DNA from: Desulfothermus sp964427155
Lineage (GTDB): Bacteria > Desulfobacterota > Desulfovibrionia > Desulfovibrionales > Desulfothermaceae
NCBI GenBank assembly: GCA_964427155.1
Contig: CAYRSC010000016.1
Coordinates: forward strand, 62,001-126,000
Length of the DNA stretch: 64,000 nucleotides
Direction of reading: 5' to 3'
The notes below the pieces were generated by a model. It did not search any database, was not told the DNA's origin, and was given only the letters and a program-made list of their open reading frames with translations. The translations under genes were made by a program, and so were the position numbers. Positions 35,237 to 45,038 of this stretch are shown here, one piece after another. How positions within the stretch are numbered: the stretch's first letter is position 1; the number at the start of each line of letters is the position of its first letter.

Positions 35237-36268
35237 ATGAAAAAGAGATCTTTTCTCTCTCCTATTTTGGTGCTAGCTATCTCTCTCCTTATAGGTCCGG
35301 CACTTTCCCCCCGGTGCCGGGCCAAAACCCTTTGTGTCAGAGACTGTCTTGGGAGAAGGTGTCTTATAAAGGTGCCCATAGAACGCGTGGTGGTGTTAAA
35401 TTGTGATGCCCTGGAGGTGATGCGTATCCTACATGCCTCCTCCCTTGTGGTTGGCGTGTGCAGGGAAGTAGAGAAGGACAGGGCCTTTTGGGGAAGGCTT
35501 GCCTCTCTTCCTATAGTTGGAAGCTGGAAGAGGGTAAATGTGGAGGCCATATTTCGTCTCCATCCAGATCTAGTAATCGCCTATGGAAATAATCCAGGAC
35601 CGGAACTGGATAGACAGATGGCTCTCTTGGATCTGCAACTCTTGAGGTTGAATTTTTATAAGATAAGGACCCTCCTGGAAGAGATAAAGGTCCTGGGGAA
35701 GGTCCTTGGAAGGGAGAAGAGGGCCGCAGAGTATGTGAGGTGGTTTAGAGAGAAACTAGTATTGATTAGAAATAGGATAGAGCGGTTAAAAGGGAAGAGA
35801 CCCCGCGTTTATTGTGAGTGCTATAGTGATTTTATTGCAGTGGGGCCTGGATCTGGTTCTGATGAGATGTGCTGGATGGGAGGAGGAGATAATATAGGAA
35901 GGGAGCTATCCATCCCTTTTGCAAGGGTAAGTGCAGAATGGGTAATAGGCCATAATCCCCAGATAATAGTAAAGCCCACTGGGGGAGGCAGGGGATATGA
36001 GAGGAAAGACAATAGTTTTTTTCTTCACCTAAGGGATGAAATAGCCAGGAGAAGGGGTTTTCAGGAGATAGAGGCAGTGAAAAAGGGAAGGATATATGTG
36101 ATAGATTCTTCCATCTGGACAGGACCTGCATCCATCATTGGGTTGGGATATCTTGCCAGATGGTTTCACCCCGCTCTGTTTAAAGACATAGATCCAGAGA
36201 GGTGGCATAAGGAATATCTGGAAAGGTTTCAGGGGATACCTTATCGGGGATTTTATGTCTCTAAGTAG
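35237..36268 (+). CDS. Periplasmic substrate-binding protein, FecB/BtuF type
   Basis: A 343-residue protein with a signal peptide (residues 1 to about 29), then a class III binding-protein fold: IERVVVLNCDALEVMRIL, HPDLVIAYGNNPG, the long connecting helix (about 140-185), and the second lobe with AVKKGRIYVIDSSIWTGP. It would deliver a metal chelate or corrinoid to the FecCD permease encoded next, whose ATG overlaps this gene by 14 bp. Confidence 0.85.
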   Translation: MKKRSFLSPILVLAISLLIGPALSPRCRAKTLCVRDCLGRRCLIKVPIERVVVLNCDALEVMRILHASSLVVGVCREVEKDRAFWGRLASLPIVGSWKRVNVEAIFRLHPDLVIAYGNNPGPELDRQMALLDLQLLRLNFYKIRTLLEEIKVLGKVLGREKRAAEYVRWFREKLVLIRNRIERLKGKRPRVYCECYSDFIAVGPGSGSDEMCWMGGGDNIGRELSIPFARVSAEWVIGHNPQIIVKPTGGGRGYERKDNSFFLHLRDEIARRRGFQEIEAVKKGRIYVIDSSIWTGPASIIGLGYLARWFHPALFKDIDPERWHKEYLERFQGIPYRGFYVSK

Positions 36269-37280
36269 TGGCTTCGCATATTCCAGGGAAACAGCCTTTA
36301 AAAAGGCCCTTTTAATGGTTTTGTTTGTGGGATTGATACTCTCCTTTGTAGTGTGTCTCCATCTGGGTCTTACCCCAATCTCTACCACAGATATATTGGT
36401 CTCCCTTTTTGACCCTTCAAGTAAATATTCTCCCCTGGTAGTAGATCTGAGGTTGCCCCGAATAGTATGTGCCATATTTATAGGGATTGGTATGGGAGTG
36501 GCTGGAACCATCCTCCAGTCTATTTTAAAAAATCCCCTGGCATCTCCCTTCACCCTGGGAATAGGTTCAGGGGCAGGGTTTGGAGCTGTACTCACCATGC
36601 TCCTTTTATCCCCTGGAACCCCCTACCTATGTGCCCTGGGGGCATTTTCCTTTGCCATCCTTTCCACCCTGTTTATCTTGATGGTGGGAAAGATAAAGGG
36701 AAGCTCTGTGGAGACAGTGATCCTGGCTGGTATTGCCCAGATGTATCTTTTTTCTGCACTCACCTCTTTTCTCCAGTATATATCAACCTCCGAACAGGTG
36801 CATGAGTTTCTTCTGTGGTTTTTTGGTAACCTGGATAGGCCTACGTGGAGGGAGATACTGGCAATATCCACAATGGTAATTATCCCTCTGCCCTATTTTT
36901 TATATCATTCCATGGACTATGATATCCTCCTCCAGGGAGAGGAAGTGGCCCTCTCTCTGGGAATAGATGTCTCCAGACTCAGGATGGGCTCTATTGTTTT
37001 GACCTCCCTTATAACTGCTTCTTGTATATGTTTTACAGGGGTAATTGGATTCATAGGGCTGGTGGCACCCCATATATCCAGAATGTGCATAGGCACTAGT
37101 CATCGCTTCCTCATTCCCTGTTCAGCCCTTGTTGGGGCCATGATAATGCTATGGTCAGATGGGGTGGGGAGAGTGATATGGAGCCCTCAGATCATTCCCA
37201 TTGGGATAACCACCTCTTTTATAGGGATTCCCTTTTTTATATATCTATTGTTCAAAAAGACAAAGGTGCACTGGGGATAG
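36255..37280 (+). CDS. FecCD family ABC transporter permease
   Basis: The 341-residue protein has about ten transmembrane segments and the FecCD signature: LRLPRIVCAIFIGIGMGVAG near residue 65 and TGVIGFIGLVAPHISRMCIG near residue 260. Such permeases (BtuC, FepD, FhuB) form a homodimeric channel for corrinoids, haem or siderophores. It overlaps the binding protein gene by 14 bp and lies 6 bp from the ATPase gene. Confidence 0.92.
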   Translation: MSLSSGFAYSRETAFKKALLMVLFVGLILSFVVCLHLGLTPISTTDILVSLFDPSSKYSPLVVDLRLPRIVCAIFIGIGMGVAGTILQSILKNPLASPFTLGIGSGAGFGAVLTMLLLSPGTPYLCALGAFSFAILSTLFILMVGKIKGSSVETVILAGIAQMYLFSALTSFLQYISTSEQVHEFLLWFFGNLDRPTWREILAISTMVIIPLPYFLYHSMDYDILLQGEEVALSLGIDVSRLRMGSIVLTSLITASCICFTGVIGFIGLVAPHISRMCIGTSHRFLIPCSALVGAMIMLWSDGVGRVIWSPQIIPIGITTSFIGIPFFIYLLFKKTKVHWG

Positions 37281-37286
37281 ACTGTT

Positions 37287-38060
37287 GTGTTAACCATAAT
37301 GGATCTTTTTTATTTCTATGATTCAAAGATGGTGTTAAAGGGGATAAATTTAAGCCTCCCCTCCCACAAAATACTTTCGTTGATTGGTCCCAATGGGGCA
37401 GGGAAATCAACCCTATTGAAATGTTGTACTGGTATCTTACGTCCCTCTAAGGGAGATATATTTATCAATCACTTCAGGTTAGGGGACATGAGCCCCCGCC
37501 AGTTAGCCAGGGAGGTGGCATATGTACCTCAGAGGCTTATTATAAATTTCCCCATAAGTGTGTTTGACTTTGTCCTTACTGGGAGAAGGCCCCATATTAG
37601 AGGAATATCCCCTTCCCCCCGGGATGTGGAAGTGGCCCTTTCAGTGGTAAAAGAGCTGGGGATTTCTCACCTTCTCTCCAAGGACATGCAACAACTCAGC
37701 GGAGGAGAGTGTCAGAAGGTGTTTTTTGCAAGGGCCCTGGTTCAAGAGCCATCTTATTTACTGCTGGATGAGGCCACAAGTAATCTGGACATCTATCACC
37801 AGATAGAGGTGATGGAGTTAGTGAGGAGCCTATGCAGGCAAAGGGGAATAGGGGTCTTGATGGCCATGCATCATATCAACCTTGCAGTTAGATATTCAGA
37901 TGAGGTGGTGATGTTGAGAGAGGGAAAGATATTTGCCCAGGGGAGTCCCCATCATGTGGTGAATGAGGAGAATATAAGGACGGTTTATGGAATAGACTCC
38001 AGTATCTTCAACCATCAAGGAGAACTATATGTCCATCCCAGAGGGATTAATACAACCTAG
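37287..38060 (+). CDS. ABC transporter ATPase, FepC/BtuD type
   Basis: A 257-residue ATPase with Walker A GPNGAGKST (residues 34-42), Q-loop region YVPQRL, signature LSGGECQK and Walker B YLLLDEATSNLD. It energises the upstream permease. The start is a GTG at 37287 or an ATG four codons later. The C-terminus overlaps the start of the CobN gene by 32 bp, so they are co-transcribed. Confidence 0.93.
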   Translation: MLTIMDLFYFYDSKMVLKGINLSLPSHKILSLIGPNGAGKSTLLKCCTGILRPSKGDIFINHFRLGDMSPRQLAREVAYVPQRLIINFPISVFDFVLTGRRPHIRGISPSPRDVEVALSVVKELGISHLLSKDMQQLSGGECQKVFFARALVQEPSYLLLDEATSNLDIYHQIEVMELVRSLCRQRGIGVLMAMHHINLAVRYSDEVVMLREGKIFAQGSPHHVVNEENIRTVYGIDSSIFNHQGELYVHPRGINTT

Positions 38061-41000
38061 ATGTGATACCATATCCATTACAGCTATCCTGTGGAGTTCC
38101 TTTGTCCCCATGTTTCTAAAGGTGGCAAAGGAGGAGTCATGGCTGGACCTCAAGATCTATTCCCACAAGACACTGTCTCAGGGGGGGGAGATATTGGGTC
38201 AACTGGAAGAAGACCTTACCTCCTCCCATCTTGTCTTTCTCTATCTAACCCATGACCCCTTCTGGAGTGAGGTGGAGGGGATATTGTCCTCTATGGAGAG
38301 AGGTCCAAGGGTGGTGAGCGTCTCAGCAGACCCTATAAAATGGGGACGACTCTCCACAGAGGACCTCTCTATCTGTTCCACTGCCTATGAATACCTCTCT
38401 CTTGGAGGAGAAGACAATACGCGGAATTTGCTGAGGTTTTTGGGCCACATTGTGGATGACTCCATAGGATTTGAGGCTCCTAGGGAACTCCCCTTTGAGG
38501 GGATTATCAGGCCCCCTGACCTTACTATCTTTGAGACTATAGAGGATTATTGGAGAAAATATCCTCCATCTTCCAGCAAGATAGTGGGCATCCTCTTTTC
38601 CAGGAATATACTCAACTATAGCAGTAGGTCCTTGGAGAGCACCCTCATCCATCTCCTGGAGGAGAAGGGACTGTCCCCCCTCCCCATCTTTAGCCATTGG
38701 AGATGTGCCCCTGAGCTTGGGGCCAGGGGTCCCCTTGAGGCGTGTAAGAGGTTCTTTTTGGACCAGCGGGGCAGGCCCATTATCTCTGCCCTTATCAATC
38801 TCCAATATTTTCCTCTCAATACTTCAAGGGGAGAAGGAGATTCTCTCTCTGCCTCTTCTTTGTTTAAGTCCTTAAATGTGCCTGTGTTTAAACCTGTTAT
38901 CTCTTATGGCCTCTCAAGGGAGGAATGGGAAGACTCTCCTGTGGGGCTTACCTCAGACATTACCTTTGGCATTGCCCTTCCAGAATTTGAGGGGAATATA
39001 GAACCCATTGTAATAGGATGTAGTGATAAAAGGATAGATCCTGATACTGGATGTGAATTTGAAGAGACAACCCTCCTGGAGGAGAGGCTTGATAAGATGG
39101 TTCAGAGAATATCCCGCTGGATAGACCTTGCGCTAAAGCCCCCTGAACAACGTAGGCTTGTCTTTGTTATCCACAAAAATGAATGTGCGTCTCTGGAAGC
39201 CACCCTGGGCAGTGCCGCTGGTCTAGATAGTGGAGAAAGTATTATAAGGATATTTAGGGAATTAAAGAAAAAAGGCTATAAGGTGGAGGATATACCCTCC
39301 AGCGGGGAGGAGCTCTTTCGTCTTATCCTGGAGAAAAAGGCAATAGCAGAGTTTCGGTGGACCACAGTAGAAGAAATAGTTTCTCGGGGGGGAGCTATTT
39401 ATCTTATGGATAAAGGGAGTTATGGATCCTGGTTTGAGAAGTTGCCTTCTAGTGCCCGTGCCAGGATAGTGGAGGCATGGGGAGAGCCCCCGGGAAGGGA
39501 GTTAAATGGAGTTCCTCCTGCCATGATATACAATGGAAAGATAGTCATCACTGGCTTGCGATTTGGAAATGTCCTGGTGATGATGCAACCAAAGAGGGGA
39601 TGTGCAGGTCCCAGATGTGATGGAAGGGTCTGTAAGATATTACACGATCCAGATATTCCCCCTCCCCACCAATATCTGGCCAGTTATCTGTATATGGAAA
39701 AGATATTCCAGGCAGATGTTATTGTTCACGTTGGAACCCATGGAAATCTGGAGTGGCTTCCCGGCAAGGGGGCAGGGCTTTCAGAGAGTTGTTGGCCTGA
39801 TATTGCAATTGGAGATGTGCCCCATCTATATATCTATAACTCTGATAATCCAGCAGAGGCGGTGGTGGCAAAGAGGAGGAGCTATGCCACCATTGTAGAT
39901 CACCTCCAGGCTGTGTTGGCAACTTCAGGCCTCTATGGGGAGATGCAGGTGCTGGATGAATTGTTAGGTGAATATGCAAGGGCGGCCCATGAAGACAGGG
40001 CCCGGGCCCATGAAATCAGACATGAGATATTGGAACAGGCAAAGAAGGCCAATATATTGGATATAACGCAAGGGGAGAAGGATTTTGAGACACTGCTTGA
40101 GGGGATTCATCAGATGATATCCCGCATCAAGAACAGTCAGACAAAGACCTCCCTCCATGTATTTGGAAAGATTCCCAATCTCACTGAGTGTGCCCAGTTG
40201 ATAAATACCATTTTGAGGTTTGATACCTCTAGAGAGACAAATACCCTTAGAATATTTTTTGAACTGTGGGGAGAAGACCTGGAAAGGGCCATAAGTTTCC
40301 CTCAGATGCTATCTAAACAGGGTATCCCCTATGGGGAACTTTTGCACCGTGCTGATAAGGAGGCCCTTTTGACCATTGAGTCCCTTCTTCAGGGGAAGGG
40401 GGTTGGAAGAGAGAGGGAACTCCCCTTAAAAGGTATAGTGGATGAGATCTCTGAGAGGATAAGGACCTGCAAAGAGATTGACTCCCTTTTAAATGCATTG
40501 GATGGAGGATTTGTAGAGCCTGGTCCTTCTGGATTTATATCACGAGGGAGATATGACATCCTTCCCACAGGGAGAAATATGTACAATGTGGATCCTTCAC
40601 GGGTCCCCACACGGGCGGCTCAACAGGTGGGAGAGAAACTGGCAGAGGCCCTGCTTTTAAAATACAAAAAGGACCATGGAAGATATCCTCAAAAGATAGC
40701 CCTGGTATGGATGGCTTCTGACATAATGAGGGCAGATGGGGAACAGCTCTCCCAGATGCTCTATCTTATAGGGGTAAGACCCCGGTGGAGAAAAAATGGA
40801 GAAGTGAATGGCTTTGAGATAATTCCCTTGCAGGAACTGGATAGACCAAGGATAGACATCCATGTGAGGGTATCTGGGATACTGAGGGATTCCTTTCCCC
40901 ATCTTATTTCATATCTGGATGAGGCAATATGTGCAGTGGCACAACTGGATGAATCAGAGGAGGAAAATTTTATCCGTGCGAATATCCTTGCCTCTGCAAG

Positions 41001-41886
41001 AAGGCTTTCCCTTGATCCCGCCAAAGAGGAAGACCTTAGACGACTTTCTTACAGGATATTTTGTGCCCAACCTGGTGTGTATAGGGCAGGGGTTAATCTG
41101 GCTATTTATGCCTCTGCATGGAAGGAGAAAAAGGACCTTTCCAACATCTATATCTATTGGAATGGATATGCCTATGGAGGAGACCCCTCTGGGAAACACT
41201 TTGGGGTACCTGCTCACAGGGAACTTGTAAGGAGTTTGGAAGATGTGGATATTACCTTTGATAAACATATCTCCGATGAGACCGATTTTTTGCATTGTTG
41301 CGGTTTTTTTAGCAATTATGGAGGGTTAACCGTTGCTGTGGAGGAGATTTCCGGAAAAAAACCCGCCACTTATTATGGAGATACCCGGGAGGTATCAAAT
41401 GTTCAGGTGGTGGAGTTTTCTGAGGAGATAACCAGGGTGGTAAAGGCCAAGCTGTTTAATCCTATTTATATAGAGGGGATGAAAAAACACGGTTATAGAG
41501 GGGCGGCTGACATATCCAAAAAGATTGGAAGGCTATATGGATTTGCCTCCACCACTGGCGAGGTAAGGGACTGGGTGTTTGAGGAGGTGGCTGAGAAATT
41601 TGTCCTGGATGAAGAGATGAGTGAATGGTTTAAGCAGGTAAATCCGTGGGCAATGGAAGAGATAATAAGAAGATTGTTGGAGGCCTCTTCACGGGGTATA
41701 TGGAAGGCCAGGGAGGAGACACTGGGGAATATTAAGGGGAAATATTTAGAGTTAGAGGGTATATTAGAAGAGTCCCTCTCTTCCACTCATCAGGATTTTC
41801 AGGGGAGTAGTGTGGATATCTTCTCTGTGGAGGAGATAGAACAATGGCAAAAAAAGCTCTATTCCCTCTTAAAGGGGGAGGAATAA
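38029..41886 (+). CDS. CobN/BchH-like metal chelatase large subunit
   Basis: The 1285-residue protein is of CobN length (about 1275). Characteristic segments include GCAGPRCDGRVCKILHDPDI, VHVGTHGNLEWLPGKGAGLS (conserved active-site-region histidine) and YIYWNGYAYGGDPSGKHFGV near the C-terminus. CobN inserts cobalt into hydrogenobyrinate diamide with AAA+ partners, and BchH/ChlH inserts Mg; related anaerobe proteins such as HmuS act on haem in TonB-linked operons. Here the partners encoded downstream are ChlI/ChlD-like. The gene lies in a TonB/ABC operon, so both cobalt insertion and processing of an imported tetrapyrrole are possible. It abuts the following gene directly. Confidence 0.88.
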   Translation: MSIPEGLIQPRCDTISITAILWSSFVPMFLKVAKEESWLDLKIYSHKTLSQGGEILGQLEEDLTSSHLVFLYLTHDPFWSEVEGILSSMERGPRVVSVSADPIKWGRLSTEDLSICSTAYEYLSLGGEDNTRNLLRFLGHIVDDSIGFEAPRELPFEGIIRPPDLTIFETIEDYWRKYPPSSSKIVGILFSRNILNYSSRSLESTLIHLLEEKGLSPLPIFSHWRCAPELGARGPLEACKRFFLDQRGRPIISALINLQYFPLNTSRGEGDSLSASSLFKSLNVPVFKPVISYGLSREEWEDSPVGLTSDITFGIALPEFEGNIEPIVIGCSDKRIDPDTGCEFEETTLLEERLDKMVQRISRWIDLALKPPEQRRLVFVIHKNECASLEATLGSAAGLDSGESIIRIFRELKKKGYKVEDIPSSGEELFRLILEKKAIAEFRWTTVEEIVSRGGAIYLMDKGSYGSWFEKLPSSARARIVEAWGEPPGRELNGVPPAMIYNGKIVITGLRFGNVLVMMQPKRGCAGPRCDGRVCKILHDPDIPPPHQYLASYLYMEKIFQADVIVHVGTHGNLEWLPGKGAGLSESCWPDIAIGDVPHLYIYNSDNPAEAVVAKRRSYATIVDHLQAVLATSGLYGEMQVLDELLGEYARAAHEDRARAHEIRHEILEQAKKANILDITQGEKDFETLLEGIHQMISRIKNSQTKTSLHVFGKIPNLTECAQLINTILRFDTSRETNTLRIFFELWGEDLERAISFPQMLSKQGIPYGELLHRADKEALLTIESLLQGKGVGRERELPLKGIVDEISERIRTCKEIDSLLNALDGGFVEPGPSGFISRGRYDILPTGRNMYNVDPSRVPTRAAQQVGEKLAEALLLKYKKDHGRYPQKIALVWMASDIMRADGEQLSQMLYLIGVRPRWRKNGEVNGFEIIPLQELDRPRIDIHVRVSGILRDSFPHLISYLDEAICAVAQLDESEEENFIRANILASARRLSLDPAKEEDLRRLSYRIFCAQPGVYRAGVNLAIYASAWKEKKDLSNIYIYWNGYAYGGDPSGKHFGVPAHRELVRSLEDVDITFDKHISDETDFLHCCGFFSNYGGLTVAVEEISGKKPATYYGDTREVSNVQVVEFSEEITRVVKAKLFNPIYIEGMKKHGYRGAADISKKIGRLYGFASTTGEVRDWVFEEVAEKFVLDEEMSEWFKQVNPWAMEEIIRRLLEASSRGIWKAREETLGNIKGKYLELEGILEESLSSTHQDFQGSSVDIFSVEEIEQWQKKLYSLLKGEE

Positions 41887-43893
41887 ATGGAATATGTTAG
41901 TTGTCACCCTTATCCATTTCCTGCCTTTGTGGGCCAGGAAGACCTTAAGAGATTGCTTCTTATAACAATAGTAAATCCTAAAGTAGGGGGTATCCTGATA
42001 AGAGGGGAAAAGGGGACTGGAAAATCCACCCTTGCCCGGGCCTGTGTCCCTCTACTTCCCAGGGAGGATTTTTTAGATGGGTGTGTGTTTCACCTTACTC
42101 CTGAGCAAAGGTGGTTTTGTAGATATTGTAGGGACCTGTCCTTTATCCGCAAAAAATGTCACCCTGAAACAATAAATAGGTCTTCTCCCCCTTTTTTAAC
42201 ACTTCCTCTCAATGTCACAGAAGAGAACCTATGTGGAGGCATGGACCTGGAGGAGACACTCTCTCAGGGGCGTGTAATCTTTGGACCAGGGCTGTTGTGT
42301 GGGGCAAACCACGGTGTCCTGTATGTGGATGAGATAAATCTTTTGGATAGGCATCTGGTTAATATATTGCTGGATGTGATTGCCTCTGGAATAAATATTG
42401 TAGAACGAGAAGGGATATCCCTGTATCATCCTTCTAATTTTATCCTCATAGGTAGCATGAATCCAGAAGAGGGTGAATTAGCCCCGGAACTCACCGATAG
42501 ATTTGGACTTTCAATAGAGGTAAAGGGCCTAAAGACTCCAGAGGAGAGGGTGGAGCTGATAAAGAGAAGAGAGGAGTTTGACGCAGACCCTGTGGGATTT
42601 GAGAAGAGGTTTTTCCCTTCCTTGCGGATGCTTCAAAAAAGGATACTTATGGCCCGTGCATCTCTGCGGAATATAAGATCCCCTTCTGCCATCTATTCCC
42701 TAGTATGTGAGATATGCAGGGATGTCCCTGTGGAGGGACATAGGGGAGATATTGCCCTGCTGGAGGCGGCCAGGGCAAATGCGGCGATTGAAGGAAGGGA
42801 AGAGGTGCTTGAGGAAGATGTGTTATATGTTGCCCCTTATGTGGTGCAACATAGAAGGAAGAGACAAGAGACATCTCCATCCACCACTCCTCAGAAAAAG
42901 GACCCCTCCCCTTCCCCAGAAGAGAAGGAGGGGGTAGAGGGAGACACATCTGGTGTGGCAAAGGAAGGTCCTCATGCCAGCAGGGAAGAGGGGCATTCTC
43001 CCTCAAGAGAATCCCCTTCCACCCCAGGTGATAGGGACAGGGTCTTTGAGATAGGAGAGGTCTTTAAGGTAAGGGAATTTATGGGAGTCAGGGATAATAT
43101 GAGGAGGAGGGCCCACGGAAAAAGGACTCCCAGCAAGATAAGGGGGAAGAAGGGTCATTATATGAGGGCAACCACTCATAAGGTAATAGAGGATATTGCC
43201 ATAGATGCCACTATCCGTGCGGCTGCCCCTTATCAGCTCACCAGGCGCCAGGGCTTATCATCCCCCTCTCTTAAGGTGGTGATTTATCCTGGTGATTTGA
43301 GGGGAAAGATAAGAAAGAAAAAGACCTCAAACCTTATTCTCTTTGTGCTTGATACCAGTGGTTCCATGGGGGCCAGGGGAAGGATGAGTGCCACAAAGGG
43401 GGCCATCCTTTCCCTCCTTCTGGACAGTTATCAGAAGAGGGATAAGGTGGCGCTTATTACCTTTAATAGAGAAGAGGCCACCTTGATACTCCCTCCCACC
43501 AATTCCATGGATATGGCTGTACGATTGTTGAAGAAACTCCCTGTGGGAGGAAGGACCCCCCTCTCTCTTGCCCTTTCAAAGACATATCTTTTCTTGCAAC
43601 AGCAACTTCGCCGCTCTCCCTTTCTCAATCCTGTGGTGCTTTTTATAACTGATGGAAGACCCAATGTCTCATTAAGAGATAGACCACCAGTGGAAGAGGT
43701 GGAAGATATTTGTATCTCCCTGGCAAGGGACTTTCCAGGCATTAAATTTATAGTCATAGATACTGAGAAAAAAGGACCAATGGAATTTGGCCTTTGCAAT
43801 AGATGGGCAACCCTTTTAGGGGCGCATTATTTCAAGATAGAGGACCTGAAAAAAGAAACCCTATTAAATCTTGCAAAGGAGAAGATGATATGA
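41887..43893 (+). CDS. ChlI-ChlD type AAA+/von Willebrand chelatase subunit
   Basis: The 668-residue protein joins an N-terminal AAA+ domain (Walker A GEKGTGKST at about 40-48; DEINLLDRHLVNILLD) with a Pro/Ser/Glu-rich linker (about 325-385) and a C-terminal VWA domain (DTSGSMGARG, the MIDAS motif, at about 487-496; later LFITDGRPNVSL). This is the ChlD-type adaptor that links the AAA ring to the large chelatase. A cysteine cluster (CRYCRDLSFIRKKC at about 78-91) is an unusual addition. It starts on the base after the CobN stop and its last codon overlaps the ChlI gene. Confidence 0.9.
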   Translation: MEYVSCHPYPFPAFVGQEDLKRLLLITIVNPKVGGILIRGEKGTGKSTLARACVPLLPREDFLDGCVFHLTPEQRWFCRYCRDLSFIRKKCHPETINRSSPPFLTLPLNVTEENLCGGMDLEETLSQGRVIFGPGLLCGANHGVLYVDEINLLDRHLVNILLDVIASGINIVEREGISLYHPSNFILIGSMNPEEGELAPELTDRFGLSIEVKGLKTPEERVELIKRREEFDADPVGFEKRFFPSLRMLQKRILMARASLRNIRSPSAIYSLVCEICRDVPVEGHRGDIALLEAARANAAIEGREEVLEEDVLYVAPYVVQHRRKRQETSPSTTPQKKDPSPSPEEKEGVEGDTSGVAKEGPHASREEGHSPSRESPSTPGDRDRVFEIGEVFKVREFMGVRDNMRRRAHGKRTPSKIRGKKGHYMRATTHKVIEDIAIDATIRAAAPYQLTRRQGLSSPSLKVVIYPGDLRGKIRKKKTSNLILFVLDTSGSMGARGRMSATKGAILSLLLDSYQKRDKVALITFNREEATLILPPTNSMDMAVRLLKKLPVGGRTPLSLALSKTYLFLQQQLRRSPFLNPVVLFITDGRPNVSLRDRPPVEEVEDICISLARDFPGIKFIVIDTEKKGPMEFGLCNRWATLLGAHYFKIEDLKKETLLNLAKEKMI

Positions 43894-44906
43894 AGGCCCC
43901 CCTATATCCCTTTGTGGCAATTGTGGGACAGGAGGATATGAAATTGGCACTTATACTGAATGTGATTAACCCCCGGATAGGTGGGGTTCTTATTAGAGGG
44001 GAAAAGGGTACAGCAAAGTCCACTGCAGTGAGGGCCCTAGCCGAGATACTCCCTGAGATTGAGGTGGTGGAAGGCTGTCCTTTTCAGTTGGCCAAGGGAG
44101 AATCTCCCTTAACCTGTGAGATTTGTCCCAGGATAGAATGTGCCCGGAAGATAAGGCTGGGAGAGGAGGTGAAGGTTGTTAAGAGAAAGATTCAGGTGGT
44201 GGAGTTGCCCCTGGGGGCCACTGAGGATAGGGTGGTAGGGACCCTAGATCTGGAGAGGGCCTTGAGGGAGGGAAAGAAAGAGCTAGAACCTGGCATACTG
44301 GCGGCGGCCCATAGGGGGATTTTATATGTGGACGAGATAAACCTCTTGGAGGACCATCTGGTGGATGTGCTTCTAGATGCTGCAGCAATGGGGATTAATG
44401 TCATAGAGAGGGAGGGGGTGAGTTTTTCCCATCCCTCTAGATTCGTATTGGTGGGTACCATGAATCCTGAAGAGGGCGAACTTCGTCCCCAACTCCTGGA
44501 TAGGTTTGGACTGTGCGTATATACCCACGGCATAGAAGATTCCTCTCTCCGGGTGGAAATCTTGAGGAGAAGAGATGATTATGAAAGGGATCCCTCGGGT
44601 TTTTGTAAAAGGTTTGAGGGTGAATCCAAGAAATTGGTAGAAAGGATAGAAAGGGCCAGGGAGGTCCATGAGGAGATAGAGGTGAGGGAAGAGGACCTCT
44701 ATGCCATTGTGGAGTTGGCCCTTAAAGTGGGGGTGGATGGCCATAGAGCAGATATAGTTATGCTCAAGACTGCAAAGGCCATTGCGGCATTTGAGGGGGA
44801 AATGAGGATAGGACCTGCCCACATAGAAAGGGCCGCAGGATTGACCATCCCTCATAGAATGAGAAGAAGTCCCTTTGAAGAGATAGGAGATGCCTCAAAT
44901 ATGTAA
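43890..44906 (+). CDS. ChlI/BchI type AAA+ chelatase ATPase
   Basis: The 338-residue motor subunit has Walker A RGEKGTAKST (about residues 36-45), ChlI-type insertions with cysteines (CPFQLAKGESPLTCEICPRI), the Walker B region YVDEINLLEDHLVDVLLDAA, and FVLVGTMNPEEGELRPQLLD. The ATG at 43890 overlaps the previous stop (ATGA); a longer reading frame upstream is only the shadow of that gene. It assembles with the ChlD-like subunit into a hexameric ATPase driving the CobN-like chelatase. Confidence 0.93.
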   Translation: MKAPLYPFVAIVGQEDMKLALILNVINPRIGGVLIRGEKGTAKSTAVRALAEILPEIEVVEGCPFQLAKGESPLTCEICPRIECARKIRLGEEVKVVKRKIQVVELPLGATEDRVVGTLDLERALREGKKELEPGILAAAHRGILYVDEINLLEDHLVDVLLDAAAMGINVIEREGVSFSHPSRFVLVGTMNPEEGELRPQLLDRFGLCVYTHGIEDSSLRVEILRRRDDYERDPSGFCKRFEGESKKLVERIERAREVHEEIEVREEDLYAIVELALKVGVDGHRADIVMLKTAKAIAAFEGEMRIGPAHIERAAGLTIPHRMRRSPFEEIGDASNM

Positions 44907-45038
44907 TTCCATCTCATTAGGGCCACTTTTCAGTTCTTCCTTATAGAAGAAGGGAATGTCTCTGATTATTGCCTTTGGTGAGATTATGTGCCACAATAGC
45001 TCAAATGGCAATGTATATGATTAAAGGGTGAGGGAGAA

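Noticed and set aside
43803..43889. Longer ChlI start
   Set aside because: The 29 extra residues come from reading the other frame of the ChlD-like gene; the ATG at 43890 overlapping the stop codon is the proper start.
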